DNA of 64,000 nt from Leucobacter sp. Psy1 (GTDB lineage: Bacteria; Actinomycetota; Actinomycetes; Actinomycetales; Microbacteriaceae): contig NZ_CP083692.1 in assembly GCF_020096995.1 (NCBI RefSeq), positions 2,480,001 to 2,544,000 on the forward strand, in the 5' to 3' direction. Position numbers and translations under genes: made by a program. Numbering within the stretch: position 1 is the stretch's first letter; each line of letters starts with the position of its first letter. Shown one piece after another: positions 1 to 7,781 of the stretch. The notes under the pieces were generated by a model. The model was not told the origin of the DNA and ran no database searches. It worked only from the letters and a program-made list of their open reading frames with translations.

Positions 1-288
1 CTGGTGTTCCACGGCGGATCTGGCTCAAGCCCGGAGGAGATTTCAGCCGCGGTGAGACACGGCGTCGTGAAAATGAACATCGACACTGACACCCAGTACG
101 CGTTCACGAGTTCGATCGCTAGACACATGCTGTCGAATTGGAACCGCGTTCTCAAGGTCGATGGCGGTTACGGAGACAAGAAAGCATACGATCCCCGCTC
201 CTGGGGCAAACCAGCCGAGGACGCCATGGCCGCACGAGTGGTCGAAGCGGCAGAACAACTGGGATCTGCGGGTAACGCCCTCCGGTAG
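1..288 (+). CDS. fbaA: Class II fructose-bisphosphate aldolase, C-terminal part (cut by window start)
   Basis: Only the last 95 codons are in the window. The frame is open from base 1 and ends at TAG 286-288. The stretch reading LVFHGGSGS is the metal- and phosphate-binding segment near the end of class II (zinc) aldolases, and VKMNIDTDTQYAFT is the conserved dihydroxyacetone-phosphate binding strand with its NIDTD motif. The family is usually about 340 residues, so roughly 245 residues lie upstream. It cleaves or forms fructose 1,6-bisphosphate in glycolysis and gluconeogenesis, which fits its position near PEP carboxykinase. The C-terminus looks intact. No strong terminator is visible between the stop and the tRNA gene at 395. 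Confidence 0.95.
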   Translation: MVFHGGSGSSPEEISAAVRHGVVKMNIDTDTQYAFTSSIARHMLSNWNRVLKVDGGYGDKKAYDPRSWGKPAEDAMAARVVEAAEQLGSAGNALR

Positions 289-394
289 AAGGACAGGCGC
301 TTCAGCGGTGCCCCACCCAGCTCCGCTCCCTGAGTAGCCGCAGATGCGGCCGGGCGCATCGCACGCATCAGGCCCTGCCTGCCGCCCGAAGCGG

Positions 395-468
395 TGCCCC
401 CACTGGGATTCGAACCCAGACTGCGCTGATTTTAAGTCAGCTGCCTCTGCCGGTTGGGCTATAGGGGC
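395..468 (-). tRNA. tRNA with anticodon UAA (Leu codon) but a short, class I variable loop
   Basis: The minus strand folds into a complete 74-nt cloverleaf. The acceptor is GCCCCTA paired with TGGGGGC (one G-U), discriminator A, and CCA is not encoded. The anticodon arm is GCTGA, loop CTTAAAA, TCAGC, giving anticodon TAA, which reads UUA. The T arm is CTGGG TTCGAAT CCCAG. The variable region is only five bases (GCAGT). Bacterial leucine tRNAs normally carry a long class II variable arm, so the anticodon and the body disagree. It may be a leucine tRNA of unusual shape or a tRNA charged with something else. It lies between the aldolase and pckG, on the pckG strand. The fold is certain; the amino acid is not. 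Confidence 0.9.
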
Positions 469-539
469 GTCCCTGCAATCCTAACGGCGCGAACGTGTCG
501 CCATGCGCCGCCCGATGGTTGCAGCGAGTGGACAAAATA

Positions 540-573
540 GTGGACCCCGTGCTGGGCAGAACACGGGGTCCAC
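540..573 (-). terminator. Terminator hairpin after pckG
   Basis: A perfect 12-bp stem (GTGGACCCCGTG with its complement) closes a 10-nt loop, about 50 nt after the pckG stop. On the minus strand it is followed by TATTTTG, a short U-rich tail. It would end pckG transcription before the tRNA gene, which lies on the same strand. Confidence 0.75.
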
Positions 574-623
574 GTCTGGGTGCGGGCGGTATCGGCCGCC
601 CGCAGGTCTGTGCGGGGCGCGGG

Positions 624-2468
624 TCAGGCGCCGAGTCGCTCGCGCAGCGAGGTGAGCTGTGCGCGGAGCTGAGCGGGAACGCGGTCACCGAACTGAGCGA
701 AGAACTCCTCCGTCAGATCCGCCTCCGCGAGCCAGGAGTCGGCGTCGATCGCGAAGAGCTCGGCCATGTCCTCGGCCGGAATCGCGATGCCGTCGAGGTT
801 GAGCTCACCCTCAGCAGGCACGGTGCCGACCGCGGTCTCACGACCCTCGTGCTCGCCGGAGACCCGACGCACGATCCAGTCGATGACGCGGGAGTTCTCA
901 CCAAATCCCGGCCACAGGAAGCGGCCATCGTCGCCCTTGCGGAACCAGTTCACCTGGAAGATCTCGGGTGCGTTCTCGCCGAGGCGCTCCCCCATCTCGA
1001 GCCAGTGGCCCCAGTAGTCGGCCATGTTGTAGCCGCAGAACGGAAGCATCGCGAAGGGATCGCGGCGGAGCTCGCCGACGGTGCCCTCCTGGGCGGCCGT
1101 CTTCTCCGAGGAGACGGTGGCTCCGATGAACACACCGTGCTCCCAGGAGAGCGACTGGGCGACGAGCGGCACGTTGGTCGCGCGGCGGCCGCCGAAGAGG
1201 ATCGCATCGAGCGGCACGCCGTCCTGCTCGTACCAGTCCTGCGCGAGCATCGGGGTCTGCTGGATCGGCACCGTGAAGCGCGAGTTCGGGTGCGCGGCAG
1301 GCGTCCCCGCTGCGGGCGTCCAATCGTTGCCCCGCCAGTCGATGAGGTGATCGGGGACCTCGTCGGTCTTGCCCTCCCACCACACGTCACCGTCGTCGGT
1401 GAGCGCCACGTTGGTGAAGATCGTATTGCCCCAGAGCGTGTCCATGGCCGTCGGGTTCGTCGACTCACCGGTACCGGGGGCGACGCCGAAGAAACCGGCC
1501 TCGGGGTTGATGGCGTAGAGACGGCCGTCGGGGCCAGGGCGCAACCAGGCGATGTCGTCGCCGATGGTCTCGACCTTCCAGCCGGGGATCGTCGGCTGGA
1601 GCATGGCGAGGTTGGTCTTGCCGCAGGCCGAGGGGAAGGCGGCGGCGAGGTGGTACGCCTGGCCGGTATCCGTGTTGCTCAGCTTGAGGAGCAGCATATG
1701 CTCGGCGAGCCAGCCCTCGTTGCGGCCCATGACGCTCGCGATGCGAAGTGCGAAGCACTTCTTCGACAGCAGCGCGTTGCCACCGTAGCCCGAACCGTAC
1801 GACCAGACCTCGAGCGTCTCGGGGAAGTGAGTGATGTACTTCACATCGTTGCACGGCCACGCCGAGTCCGCTTCGCCTGCGGCGAGCGGGGCGCCGACCG
1901 AGTGCACCGTGCGCACCCACTCGCTGCCGGGAACGATGCCGTCGAGAGCGGGCTGACCCATGCGGGTCATGATGCGCATGTTGAGCACGGCGTAGGGGGA
2001 ATCGGTGATCTCAATGCCGAGCTGCGAGATCGCGCCGCCGACCGGTCCCATCGAGAAGGGCACGACGTACATGGTGCGGCCGCGCATGGAGCCCCGGAAC
2101 AGCGGCTCGAGTTCCGCCTTCATCTCGGCGGGAGCCTTCCAGTTGTTCGTCGGACCGGCGTCCTCCTCCCGCTCGGAGCAGATGAAGGTGCGGTCCTCGA
2201 CGCGGGCGACATCACTCGGGTGCGAGCGGGCCAGGAAGCTTCCGGGGCGGAGATTCATGTCGAGCGGGATCAGGGATCCGGCTGCGACCATCTCGCCGGT
2301 GAGGCGCGTCCACTCCTCCTGCGAACCGTCGCACCACACCACCGAGTCGGGCTCGGTGAGTTCGGCGATCTCCGTCACCCACTGCAGCACCTCGGGGTTG
2401 TCGGTCTTCGCATCCTCGGCGACGAGGTCCGCGATCGAGGGGGACTCAATCAGTGCGGCTGAACTCAT
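624..2468 (-). CDS. pckG: Phosphoenolpyruvate carboxykinase (GTP)
   Basis: This is a 614-residue protein, the usual length of the GTP-dependent enzyme. It interconverts oxaloacetate + GTP and PEP + CO2 + GDP in the cytosol, the entry step of gluconeogenesis from organic acids. Visible motifs include the N-terminal PEPCK signature region, the P-loop FPSACGKTN near residue 280 with the reactive cysteine typical of GTP enzymes, and GDDIAW (kinase-2, metal binding) shortly after. The ATG is preceded by GGAG at good spacing. It is transcribed divergently from a RamB-like regulator 115 bp away, a layout that suggests control by that protein. The lactate dehydrogenase module at 35-38 kb would feed pyruvate into the same metabolism. 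A hairpin at 540-573 ends the unit. Confidence 0.98.
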   Translation of the reverse strand: MSSAALIESPSIADLVAEDAKTDNPEVLQWVTEIAELTEPDSVVWCDGSQEEWTRLTGEMVAAGSLIPLDMNLRPGSFLARSHPSDVARVEDRTFICSEREEDAGPTNNWKAPAEMKAELEPLFRGSMRGRTMYVVPFSMGPVGGAISQLGIEITDSPYAVLNMRIMTRMGQPALDGIVPGSEWVRTVHSVGAPLAAGEADSAWPCNDVKYITHFPETLEVWSYGSGYGGNALLSKKCFALRIASVMGRNEGWLAEHMLLLKLSNTDTGQAYHLAAAFPSACGKTNLAMLQPTIPGWKVETIGDDIAWLRPGPDGRLYAINPEAGFFGVAPGTGESTNPTAMDTLWGNTIFTNVALTDDGDVWWEGKTDEVPDHLIDWRGNDWTPAAGTPAAHPNSRFTVPIQQTPMLAQDWYEQDGVPLDAILFGGRRATNVPLVAQSLSWEHGVFIGATVSSEKTAAQEGTVGELRRDPFAMLPFCGYNMADYWGHWLEMGERLGENAPEIFQVNWFRKGDDGRFLWPGFGENSRVIDWIVRRVSGEHEGRETAVGTVPAEGELNLDGIAIPAEDMAELFAIDADSWLAEADLTEEFFAQFGDRVPAQLRAQLTSLRERLGA

Positions 2469-2570
2469 AGGGTGGTCTCCTTCAGGTGGAAAGTTGCCTC
2501 TCTTCTATTGTGCGGAGCCGCCAGAGCGTGGGATCACGAAAGTGGATGTCAATTTTCGGACTTTTTCACG

Positions 2571-2576
2571 TATAGT
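2571..2576 (+). promoter_or_regulatory. -10 element of a predicted leaderless promoter (RamB-like regulator)
   Basis: TATAGT ends 7 nt before the ATG at 2584 and no Shine-Dalgarno sequence is present, so transcription would start at or next to the start codon. No good -35 box is visible. Confidence 0.55.
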
Positions 2577-2583
2577 CAAGATC

Positions 2584-4068
2584 ATGGCACCCGAGTTGAT
2601 GTCCACGCTCTCCGCGGCCGACCTGCGCCGACTCGTTCTCGGCAAACGTCTCCGGCATTTTCGCTCGCGATCCGGCCTCACGCTTGAGGAGTTGAGCTCT
2701 CGCACCGGCGTCGGCACGAGCCAGATCTCCCTCTTCGAGAACGGGAAGCGCGAGCCCCGCGTGTCACATTTGCAGAGTTTTGCCACTGAATTCGGGGTCG
2801 AGGTCTCCGACCTGCTGGCAGAGGAGGCTCCCGACCGGCGCAGCGAGCTCGAACTCGACCTCGAGCGCGCCCAGTCGTCTCCCGCATACACGGGTCTGGC
2901 CCTTCCCCACATCCGCTCGCCGAAATCGTTGAGCGATGAAGCGCTCGAAGCGCTCGTCGGGCTCCACCGAGAACTCGCTCGGCGCTCTCGCGCGGCCGCC
3001 GCCACCCCGGAGGAGGCACGACGCGCGAACACGGCGATCCGCATGCAGATGCTCGAGCGGAACAACTACATCGGCGAGATCGAGCGGATCGCCTCCGACC
3101 TCATGCGTCGCGTGGGGCACACGACCGGCGCCGTGACCCACCGCGAAGTCGCACTGATGGCAGAGATGATGGGCTTCACGCTCATCTTCGCCGACGACCT
3201 CCCCTCGAACACGCGCAGCATCACCGATCTCGAGAACGGGCGCATCTACCTGCCGCCGGCCTCGATTCCGGGCGGCCACGGGCTCCGTTCCCTGGCGCTG
3301 CAGGCGATGGCGCACCGCGTGCTCTCCCACGAGCGTCCGGCGAGCTACGCCGAGTTCCTCGAGCAGCGGTTGCAGATCAACTACTTCGCGGCAGCGTGCC
3401 TGATCCCCGAAGCGCGCGCCGTCGAGTTCCTGCAGCAGGCGAAGCGGAACCGCAATATCGCGATCGAGGATCTGCGCGACGCCTTCGGCGTCACGCACGA
3501 GACCGCGGCGCACCGCTTCACGAACCTAGCCACGGAGCATCTCGACCTCCACGCCCACTTCTACCGCACTGATTCCACAGGGGCACTGCATCGCGGCTAC
3601 CAGAACGACGGCATGCCGTTCCCCGCAGACCATTCCGGGTCCATCGAGGGGCAGCCGCTCTGCCATAAGTGGGCGGGTCGCACTGCCTTCAATAGGCAGA
3701 ACCGCACCACCGAGTACTACCAGTACACCGACACCCCGTCTGGCACCTACTGGTCGAGCGTCCAGACCGGCGAGTCGGAGGACGGAGCCTTCTCCGTCGC
3801 ATTCGGTGTGCGGTTCGATGACGCCCGCTGGTTCCGGGGCCGTGACACTCCGGTGCGCACCACGTCCACGTGCCCTGATCCGCGTTGCTGCCGCACGCCT
3901 GGAGAGCAACTGCTCTCCAGGTGGGAGGGGAAGGCGTGGCCGAGCGCCCGCATGCACGCCCACGTGCTCGCGCCGCTGCCGACCGGCTCGTTCCCCGGTG
4001 TCGACGACGGTGAGATGTACCGCTTCCTCTCGAAGCACGCTCCGCACGACGAGCGTCAGGAGGACTGA
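2584..4068 (+). CDS. RamB-like XRE-family transcriptional regulator (short-chain fatty acyl regulator family)
   Basis: The protein has 494 residues. Near residues 18-70 there is an XRE helix-turn-helix (RLRHFRSRSGLTLEELSSRTG with GTSQISLFENGKREP as the recognition region). The middle resembles the ImmA/IrrE-like domain of this family (YAEFLEQRLQINYFAAA, followed by LIPEARA). The metallopeptidase HExxH motif is absent: the expected position reads LQAMAHRVLSH. The C-terminal third is the DUF2083-type domain, with the cysteine cluster STCPDPRCC. RamB controls acetate and glyoxylate genes in corynebacteria. Here it sits divergent from pckG, so control of gluconeogenesis and of itself is likely (inference). 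The ATG at 2584 fits a leaderless start. The 3' end overlaps the converging methyltransferase fragment by 13 nt. Confidence 0.9.
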   Translation: MAPELMSTLSAADLRRLVLGKRLRHFRSRSGLTLEELSSRTGVGTSQISLFENGKREPRVSHLQSFATEFGVEVSDLLAEEAPDRRSELELDLERAQSSPAYTGLALPHIRSPKSLSDEALEALVGLHRELARRSRAAAATPEEARRANTAIRMQMLERNNYIGEIERIASDLMRRVGHTTGAVTHREVALMAEMMGFTLIFADDLPSNTRSITDLENGRIYLPPASIPGGHGLRSLALQAMAHRVLSHERPASYAEFLEQRLQINYFAAACLIPEARAVEFLQQAKRNRNIAIEDLRDAFGVTHETAAHRFTNLATEHLDLHAHFYRTDSTGALHRGYQNDGMPFPADHSGSIEGQPLCHKWAGRTAFNRQNRTTEYYQYTDTPSGTYWSSVQTGESEDGAFSVAFGVRFDDARWFRGRDTPVRTTSTCPDPRCCRTPGEQLLSRWEGKAWPSARMHAHVLAPLPTGSFPGVDDGEMYRFLSKHAPHDERQED

Positions 4069-4340
4069 TCAGCCCCGCTCCCCACTGTCGACGATGACCA
4101 CCGCGGATGGGGAACCCACGTGCCGACTCGGTTCCGATAGGCGCGGAAGCGCTCACCGAAGCGAGCCTCGAGATCTGCTTCCTCGAACGGGCGCACGAGT
4201 GCGTGCCAGTAGGCGATACCGCATACGGCGTAGAGCAGGGTGAGCCACGAGCTCGCGAGCAGGCCCACGCCGATCGCCTGCACGATGCCCGCGACCGCCA
4301 TGGCATTGCGCACGAATCGATACGGCCCCGGCGCCGCTCC
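4056..4340 (-). pseudogene. Isoprenylcysteine carboxyl methyltransferase-like protein, C-terminal fragment
   Basis: The reading frame contains the end of an ICMT/PEMT-type membrane methyltransferase: GPYRFVRNAMAVAG, a hydrophobic stretch IGVGLLASSWLTLLYAVCG, then VRPFEEADLEARFGERF and YRNRVGTWVPHPRW. These are the conserved RxVRNPM, EE and RFG blocks that form the cofactor pocket. Everything upstream of about codon 35 of the open frame has no resemblance to the family, so the N-terminal membrane helices are missing. The usual asparagine-proline of the VRNP motif is NA here. The homology breaks close to an IS-like inverted repeat at 4403-4462, which may mark the event that truncated it. Probably not functional. 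The exact upper boundary is approximate. Confidence 0.7.
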
Positions 4341-4402
4341 GGAGCTCCCTACTACACCCTCAATTTCGAAGAGCCCACATAGTCTGATGCGCGACAGGAA
4401 AT

Positions 4403-4462
4403 GAGGACCTCCGGGAGTGAGAGTGCGTAGTAATAGCAGCTCCACTCTGCCCGGAGGTTCTC
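4403..4462. repeat. Inverted repeat, possible remnant of an insertion sequence
   Basis: GAGGACCTCCGGG (4403-4415) is matched by CCCGGAGGTTCTC (4450-4462), 12 of 13 positions, around a 34-nt AT-richer centre containing GAGTGAGAGTGCG. It sits where the methyltransferase fragment loses homology. Hairpins like this occur at the ends of some actinobacterial insertion sequences, but no transposase is left, so the identity is only a guess. Confidence 0.4.
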
Positions 4463-4520
4463 GTCGATGTCACGTGGTCCAGATCGAGTAACGCCCCTGG
4501 ACGCTACATCTAGTTCACGG

Positions 4521-5066
4521 TCAATACCAGCGATAGAGCTTCACGATGCGCGCGGGCGTCGCGAATCGAGCTTGCTTGCCAGCGTTGACGGTATAGACAG
4601 TTCCGGTATCACGGGTGAACTTCGTCTGCTTTGACCCGGCTGCTGCGGTGCGAATGCTTCTCAAATCGACCTTCAACGTCCCGGTACCGTCGTACCCGAA
4701 ATGGACATTCTTCGTACTTATCAGACAAATACTCGTCGTGGTGCATCCGGGTGCGATCCAAGAAATGAGTGGGGAGACTGCCGGTTCTTCTTCGATAGGA
4801 ACTGCGGCGCTGATCGTTCCATCGTCCTCCGCAAGTCCCACCGCTGGAGCGTCTCCCTCCCAGATCTCATCGATCTCATCACGAGTCTGCGATTGGGACA
4901 GCTCTTGCAGCATGTCAAGCGTCACATCATCAGCATGTTCCACAGCGTCCAACCCTGGCGACTCACCTATCTTGACGAGGGAATCGTCCTGTGCAGACGC
5001 TTGTGTTGCTGACAGAAAAGCGAGGCTGATGGCAAGAATGCTCACGGCCATAGTCTTCAGTTTCAT
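4521..5066 (-). CDS. Secreted protein of unknown function
   Basis: The frame encodes 181 residues and starts with a clear Sec signal peptide: two lysines, a hydrophobic core (MAVSILAISLAFLSA) and a likely cleavage after ASA near residue 25. The mature part has an acidic N-terminal half with many Asp/Glu residues and a C-terminal half with two cysteines six residues apart (GCTTTSIC), followed by a basic stretch ending KLYRWY. I do not recognise the family. GGAG lies 6 nt before the ATG, which supports translation. Base composition is visibly less GC-rich than that of the neighbours, and the gene lies between broken genes, which suggests recent acquisition. About 250 bp of AT-rich DNA lie upstream of it, up to 5314, in which I see no gene. 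Confidence 0.75.
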   Translation of the reverse strand: MKLKTMAVSILAISLAFLSATQASAQDDSLVKIGESPGLDAVEHADDVTLDMLQELSQSQTRDEIDEIWEGDAPAVGLAEDDGTISAAVPIEEEPAVSPLISWIAPGCTTTSICLISTKNVHFGYDGTGTLKVDLRSIRTAAAGSKQTKFTRDTGTVYTVNAGKQARFATPARIVKLYRWY

Positions 5067-5314
5067 CGTGTCTCCATTGCTCTTGACCTGTGCCGGTCGA
5101 CTCCCACAAGAAGGTATTCTCCTTCCGCTTCCCCCCCTAAAAAGAACCGTAAGCGCGGAACAGCCCCTTGTAAATTGGACAAAAGTCTTAATTTATGTAC
5201 CTAACACCGCAGACGTGGCACATTGCCCAGCGTTTTGGCTTCCGTTCGAGCGTCCCCGACTCGTAGCGTGGATCTCACGCCGCAGTGCCGCTTCGCAGAG
5301 GGGAGAGCCCCGTA

Positions 5315-5522
5315 ATGCCAACTGAACCGATTGCGGTCTCTGGCCCCGAGGAACTCCTCAGCAACTTCTCGCTCGAGATGACCGGGAAGGACACACAGCA
5401 CTCATCGAGGAGGCGGACTTCATGCCGCCGGGCACGCGTGTGAACGTGACGTTTCTTGCTAACGAGGATCTCGACACGCGCGTCGCAGCGGCGCGTACAG
5501 TGCGAGAGCTCGGGTTCGTGCC
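5315..5522 (+). pseudogene. Methylenetetrahydrofolate reductase, frameshifted N-terminal fragment
   Basis: The start region GGGGAG then ATG at 5315 encodes PEELLSNFSLEMTGKD. After a one-base loss near 5396 the next frame continues ALIEEADFMPPGTRVNVTF and DLDTRVAAARTVRELGFVP. Together these match the first 65-70 residues of the actinobacterial MetF family (SLEMTGKD, then PxGTRVNVTFL, then ELGFVPVPH). The sequence ends just before the conserved PHISAR segment, and the DNA then becomes the antisense of a different gene. The product would be inactive. A working copy must be elsewhere if the cell makes methyl-THF this way. Confidence 0.75.
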
Positions 5523-5650
5523 AGCATCGCGACGAGAACGGTCCAGGTGACGGCGACGTGTCGCGGCCAGCGGAGGCCCGACGCAGCGAGCGCCGAGGCG
5601 AGGACGAAGAGCGGGATGTCGGATGCCGCGACCCAGCGCGGGTGGCTCAT
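5523..5650 (-). pseudogene. N-terminal fragment of an unidentified membrane protein
   Basis: ATG at 5650 has a strong GGAGG eleven bases upstream. The first 40 or so residues are membrane-protein-like: a short polar start, a hydrophobic segment IPLFVLASALAASGL, a basic RWPRH turn, and a second hydrophobic segment VAVTWTVLVAMLA. The frame then runs into the antisense of the methylenetetrahydrofolate reductase fragment, so the rest of the protein has been lost. Family not recognised. Confidence 0.5.
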
Positions 5651-5688
5651 ATGCCACCTCCGAATCGCTCGTACTCCCCGTAACGCAC

Positions 5689-5721
5689 GAGATCCCCCGC
5701 AGCGGGGCTGCGGGGGATCTC
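5689..5721 (-). terminator. Terminator hairpin after ndh
   Basis: A perfect 14-bp stem (GAGATCCCCCGCAG with its complement) and a 5-nt loop lie 17 nt after the ndh stop codon. There is no long U tract, as is common in high-GC actinobacteria. Confidence 0.7.
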
Positions 5722-5737
5722 GACACGACAGGGTGCC

Positions 5738-7084
5738 CTACTCGGACTTCTCCGCGGGCTTCGGCCGTGAGGCGAACTCCTGGAAGATCGCGCGGGGCTG
5801 CTGCACCATCTCGATGTTCACGATGTCGCGGCCCAGGAAGAAGTGGCCGACCCAACCGCCGAACACGCGCCACTTGCGCTCCCACGTCGGGATCGCGAGG
5901 CCGTGGTAGAACCGGTGGGCGAGCCAGGCGAAGTAGCCCTTCATGGCGAAGTTGCCCGATTGGAACACACCAGTGTTCACGCCCAGGCCTGCGACCGCAC
6001 CCGCGTTCTTGTGGTTGTACTCATGCACTCCCTCGCCGCGAAGCGTCGCGACGATGTTCTTCGCGAGCAGCTTGCCCTGGCGCACGGCGTGCTGAGCGTT
6101 CGGCACGCAGAAGCCGCCGGGGCCAGGAGTGGACGAGATGTCGGGCGTCTGCGACGTGTCTCCCGCCGTCCACACGCCCTCGACGACCTCGCCGTCCTCG
6201 GTGTTCACCTGCAGCGTCGGGCTGCCGATGACGTGACCACGGGGGCCGATCGGCAGGTCGGTGCCGCGGAGGAACGGGCGGGGCATGACGCCCGCCGTCC
6301 AGACGATGAGCTCGGATTCGAAGACCTCACCGGTCGACAGTTCCATCTTGCCGTCGACCGCGGAGGAGAGCTGCGTGTTCAGGTGAATGTTCACGCCGCG
6401 ACGGGTCTGATCTTTCACGACCCAGTCGGCCGTGGCCTCGGACACCTCGGGCATGATGCGCCCCATCGCCTCGACCAGGTGGAACTGCGTCTCCTCGAAG
6501 TCGATCTCGGGGTAGTGACGCAGCAGCGACGTCGCGAACGAGCGCAGCTCGGCGATCGACTCGATACCGGCGAAACCGCCGCCGACAACGGTGACGGTGA
6601 GCAGGCGCTCGCGCTCGGGCGAGCCCTTCGGCAGCGAAGCCGCCTCCTCGAAGTTCGCCACCATGCGGTCGCGAACGGCAACCGCCTCCTCGATCGTCTT
6701 CATGCCGATCGCGTTGTCGGCAACGCCGGGAATCGGGAAGGTACGCGACACCGAACCGGTCGTGATCACCAGCTGGTCGTAGGCGAAGTCGAATGGCTCG
6801 CCCTCATTCGGCGCGATGGTCACCGTACGCGTCGCGTTCGAGATGGCGGTGACCTTGCCCGCGATGTTCACGGTGCTCTTGAGGTGACGACGGCGCGCGA
6901 CCACCGCGTGGCGCGGCTCGATCGAACCAGAAGCCACCTCAGGCAGGAACGGCAGGTACGCCATGTAGGGAAGCGGGTCGACAATCGTGACCTCGGCCTC
7001 ACCGGAACGGAGCAGCTTCTCGAGCTTCCATGCAGTGTAGAAGCCCGCATAGCCGCCACCAACGATCAGAATCTTCTTCGCCAC
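5738..7084 (-). CDS. ndh: Type II NADH dehydrogenase (NDH-2, NADH:quinone oxidoreductase)
   Basis: The chosen product is 448 residues from GTG at 7084, which has AAGGAG 8 nt upstream; the longer open frame has no better start. It begins AKKILIVGGGYAGFYTA, the FAD-binding GxGxxG fold. The NADH-binding glycine motif VTVVGGGFAGIE follows near residue 165, and VWTAGDTSQ near the middle of the C-terminal half is the second FAD contact. A C-terminal amphipathic region with aromatic residues (GYFAWLAHRFYHG and WVGHFFLGRD) anchors this class to the membrane. It passes electrons from NADH to menaquinone without pumping protons. It is a single-gene unit with its own terminator. In related genomes an exopolyphosphatase gene often occupies the place next to DUF501; here ndh does. 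Confidence 0.95.
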   Translation of the reverse strand: MAKKILIVGGGYAGFYTAWKLEKLLRSGEAEVTIVDPLPYMAYLPFLPEVASGSIEPRHAVVARRRHLKSTVNIAGKVTAISNATRTVTIAPNEGEPFDFAYDQLVITTGSVSRTFPIPGVADNAIGMKTIEEAVAVRDRMVANFEEAASLPKGSPERERLLTVTVVGGGFAGIESIAELRSFATSLLRHYPEIDFEETQFHLVEAMGRIMPEVSEATADWVVKDQTRRGVNIHLNTQLSSAVDGKMELSTGEVFESELIVWTAGVMPRPFLRGTDLPIGPRGHVIGSPTLQVNTEDGEVVEGVWTAGDTSQTPDISSTPGPGGFCVPNAQHAVRQGKLLAKNIVATLRGEGVHEYNHKNAGAVAGLGVNTGVFQSGNFAMKGYFAWLAHRFYHGLAIPTWERKWRVFGGWVGHFFLGRDIVNIEMVQQPRAIFQEFASRPKPAEKSE

Positions 7085-7274
7085 GAAGCAGTCTCCTTGG
7101 AACACACAGCGGGAACGCGCTCGAAGTGGAATCTCGGGCGCGCCAATAACGGGCAACTTTTACCCGACCAGCCCAGCCTACATCGGCACGCCGACACTGA
7201 GTGACGGATATGCCGGAATCACACGCTTTTCCGCAGAAAATTCGCCAGATCGGGAGCGTAGGCGAGGTCAGACG

Positions 7275-7781
7275 CTAGGCGTCGCGCGCTCCACCGACGT
7301 AGCCGCGCCAGTCCCCACGCTCAAGGGCGAGATCACCGATCGGGTTCACCCCTGGACCGGCGGCCAGCGCGTGGCCCATGAGCGCATGCAGGCACTTCAC
7401 CCGCGTGGGCATGCCTCCGGCACTCACGCCGGCGATCTCCGGAACGTCGTCGAGCGCGTCACGATCCCGGATATAGGCCTCGTGGGCACGCTGATACTGC
7501 GCCCGGAGATCCTCGTCCTCCGCCAGCATGGCGTTGAACTCGGCCATCACACCGGCGGCTTCGAGCCGCGATGCCGCCGCGACCGCTTCGGGGTGGCACA
7601 GGTAGTAGAAGGTGGGGAACGGCGATCCGTCCGGCAGGCGGGGCGCCGTCGCGACCACGGCTGGCACGCCGTCGCGATCGCGGGCCGCGATCCCCACCAC
7701 GCCACGGGCCTCACGGCCGAGCTGCTCGCTCACGGTCGCGATGTCTTCCGCCGTCGGCTCGGAATACGGGGATCGGGTCAT
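7275..7781 (-). CDS. DUF501 domain protein
   Basis: 168 residues from ATG at 7781, whose ATGA overlaps the ftsB stop codon, so the two genes are translationally coupled. The family is recognised by the central block DGSPFPTFYYLCHPEAVAA and by the late motif GMPTRVKCLHALMGHALAAGPGVNPIGD, with conserved Cys and His residues. DUF501 proteins have no established activity. In actinobacteria they almost always follow ftsB and eno, and usually precede an exopolyphosphatase, suggesting a link to division or phosphate metabolism. Here no exopolyphosphatase gene follows. Confidence 0.92.
   Translation of the reverse strand: MTRSPYSEPTAEDIATVSEQLGREARGVVGIAARDRDGVPAVVATAPRLPDGSPFPTFYYLCHPEAVAAASRLEAAGVMAEFNAMLAEDEDLRAQYQRAHEAYIRDRDALDDVPEIAGVSAGGMPTRVKCLHALMGHALAAGPGVNPIGDLALERGDWRGYVGGARDA

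Noticed and set aside
297..394. Possible attachment site or small gene between fbaA and the tRNA
   Set aside because: Only a weak GCCGCAGATGCGGC stem is visible; no repeat of the tRNA 3' end and no integrase nearby.
495..2462. A 655-codon open frame on the plus strand opposite pckG
   Set aside because: It is the antisense of a clearly coding gene in high-GC DNA, has biased Arg/His/Ala/Gly content, and no family motif.
5843..7204. A 453-codon open frame opposite ndh
   Set aside because: Shadow of the ndh reading frame; no ribosome site or recognisable domain.
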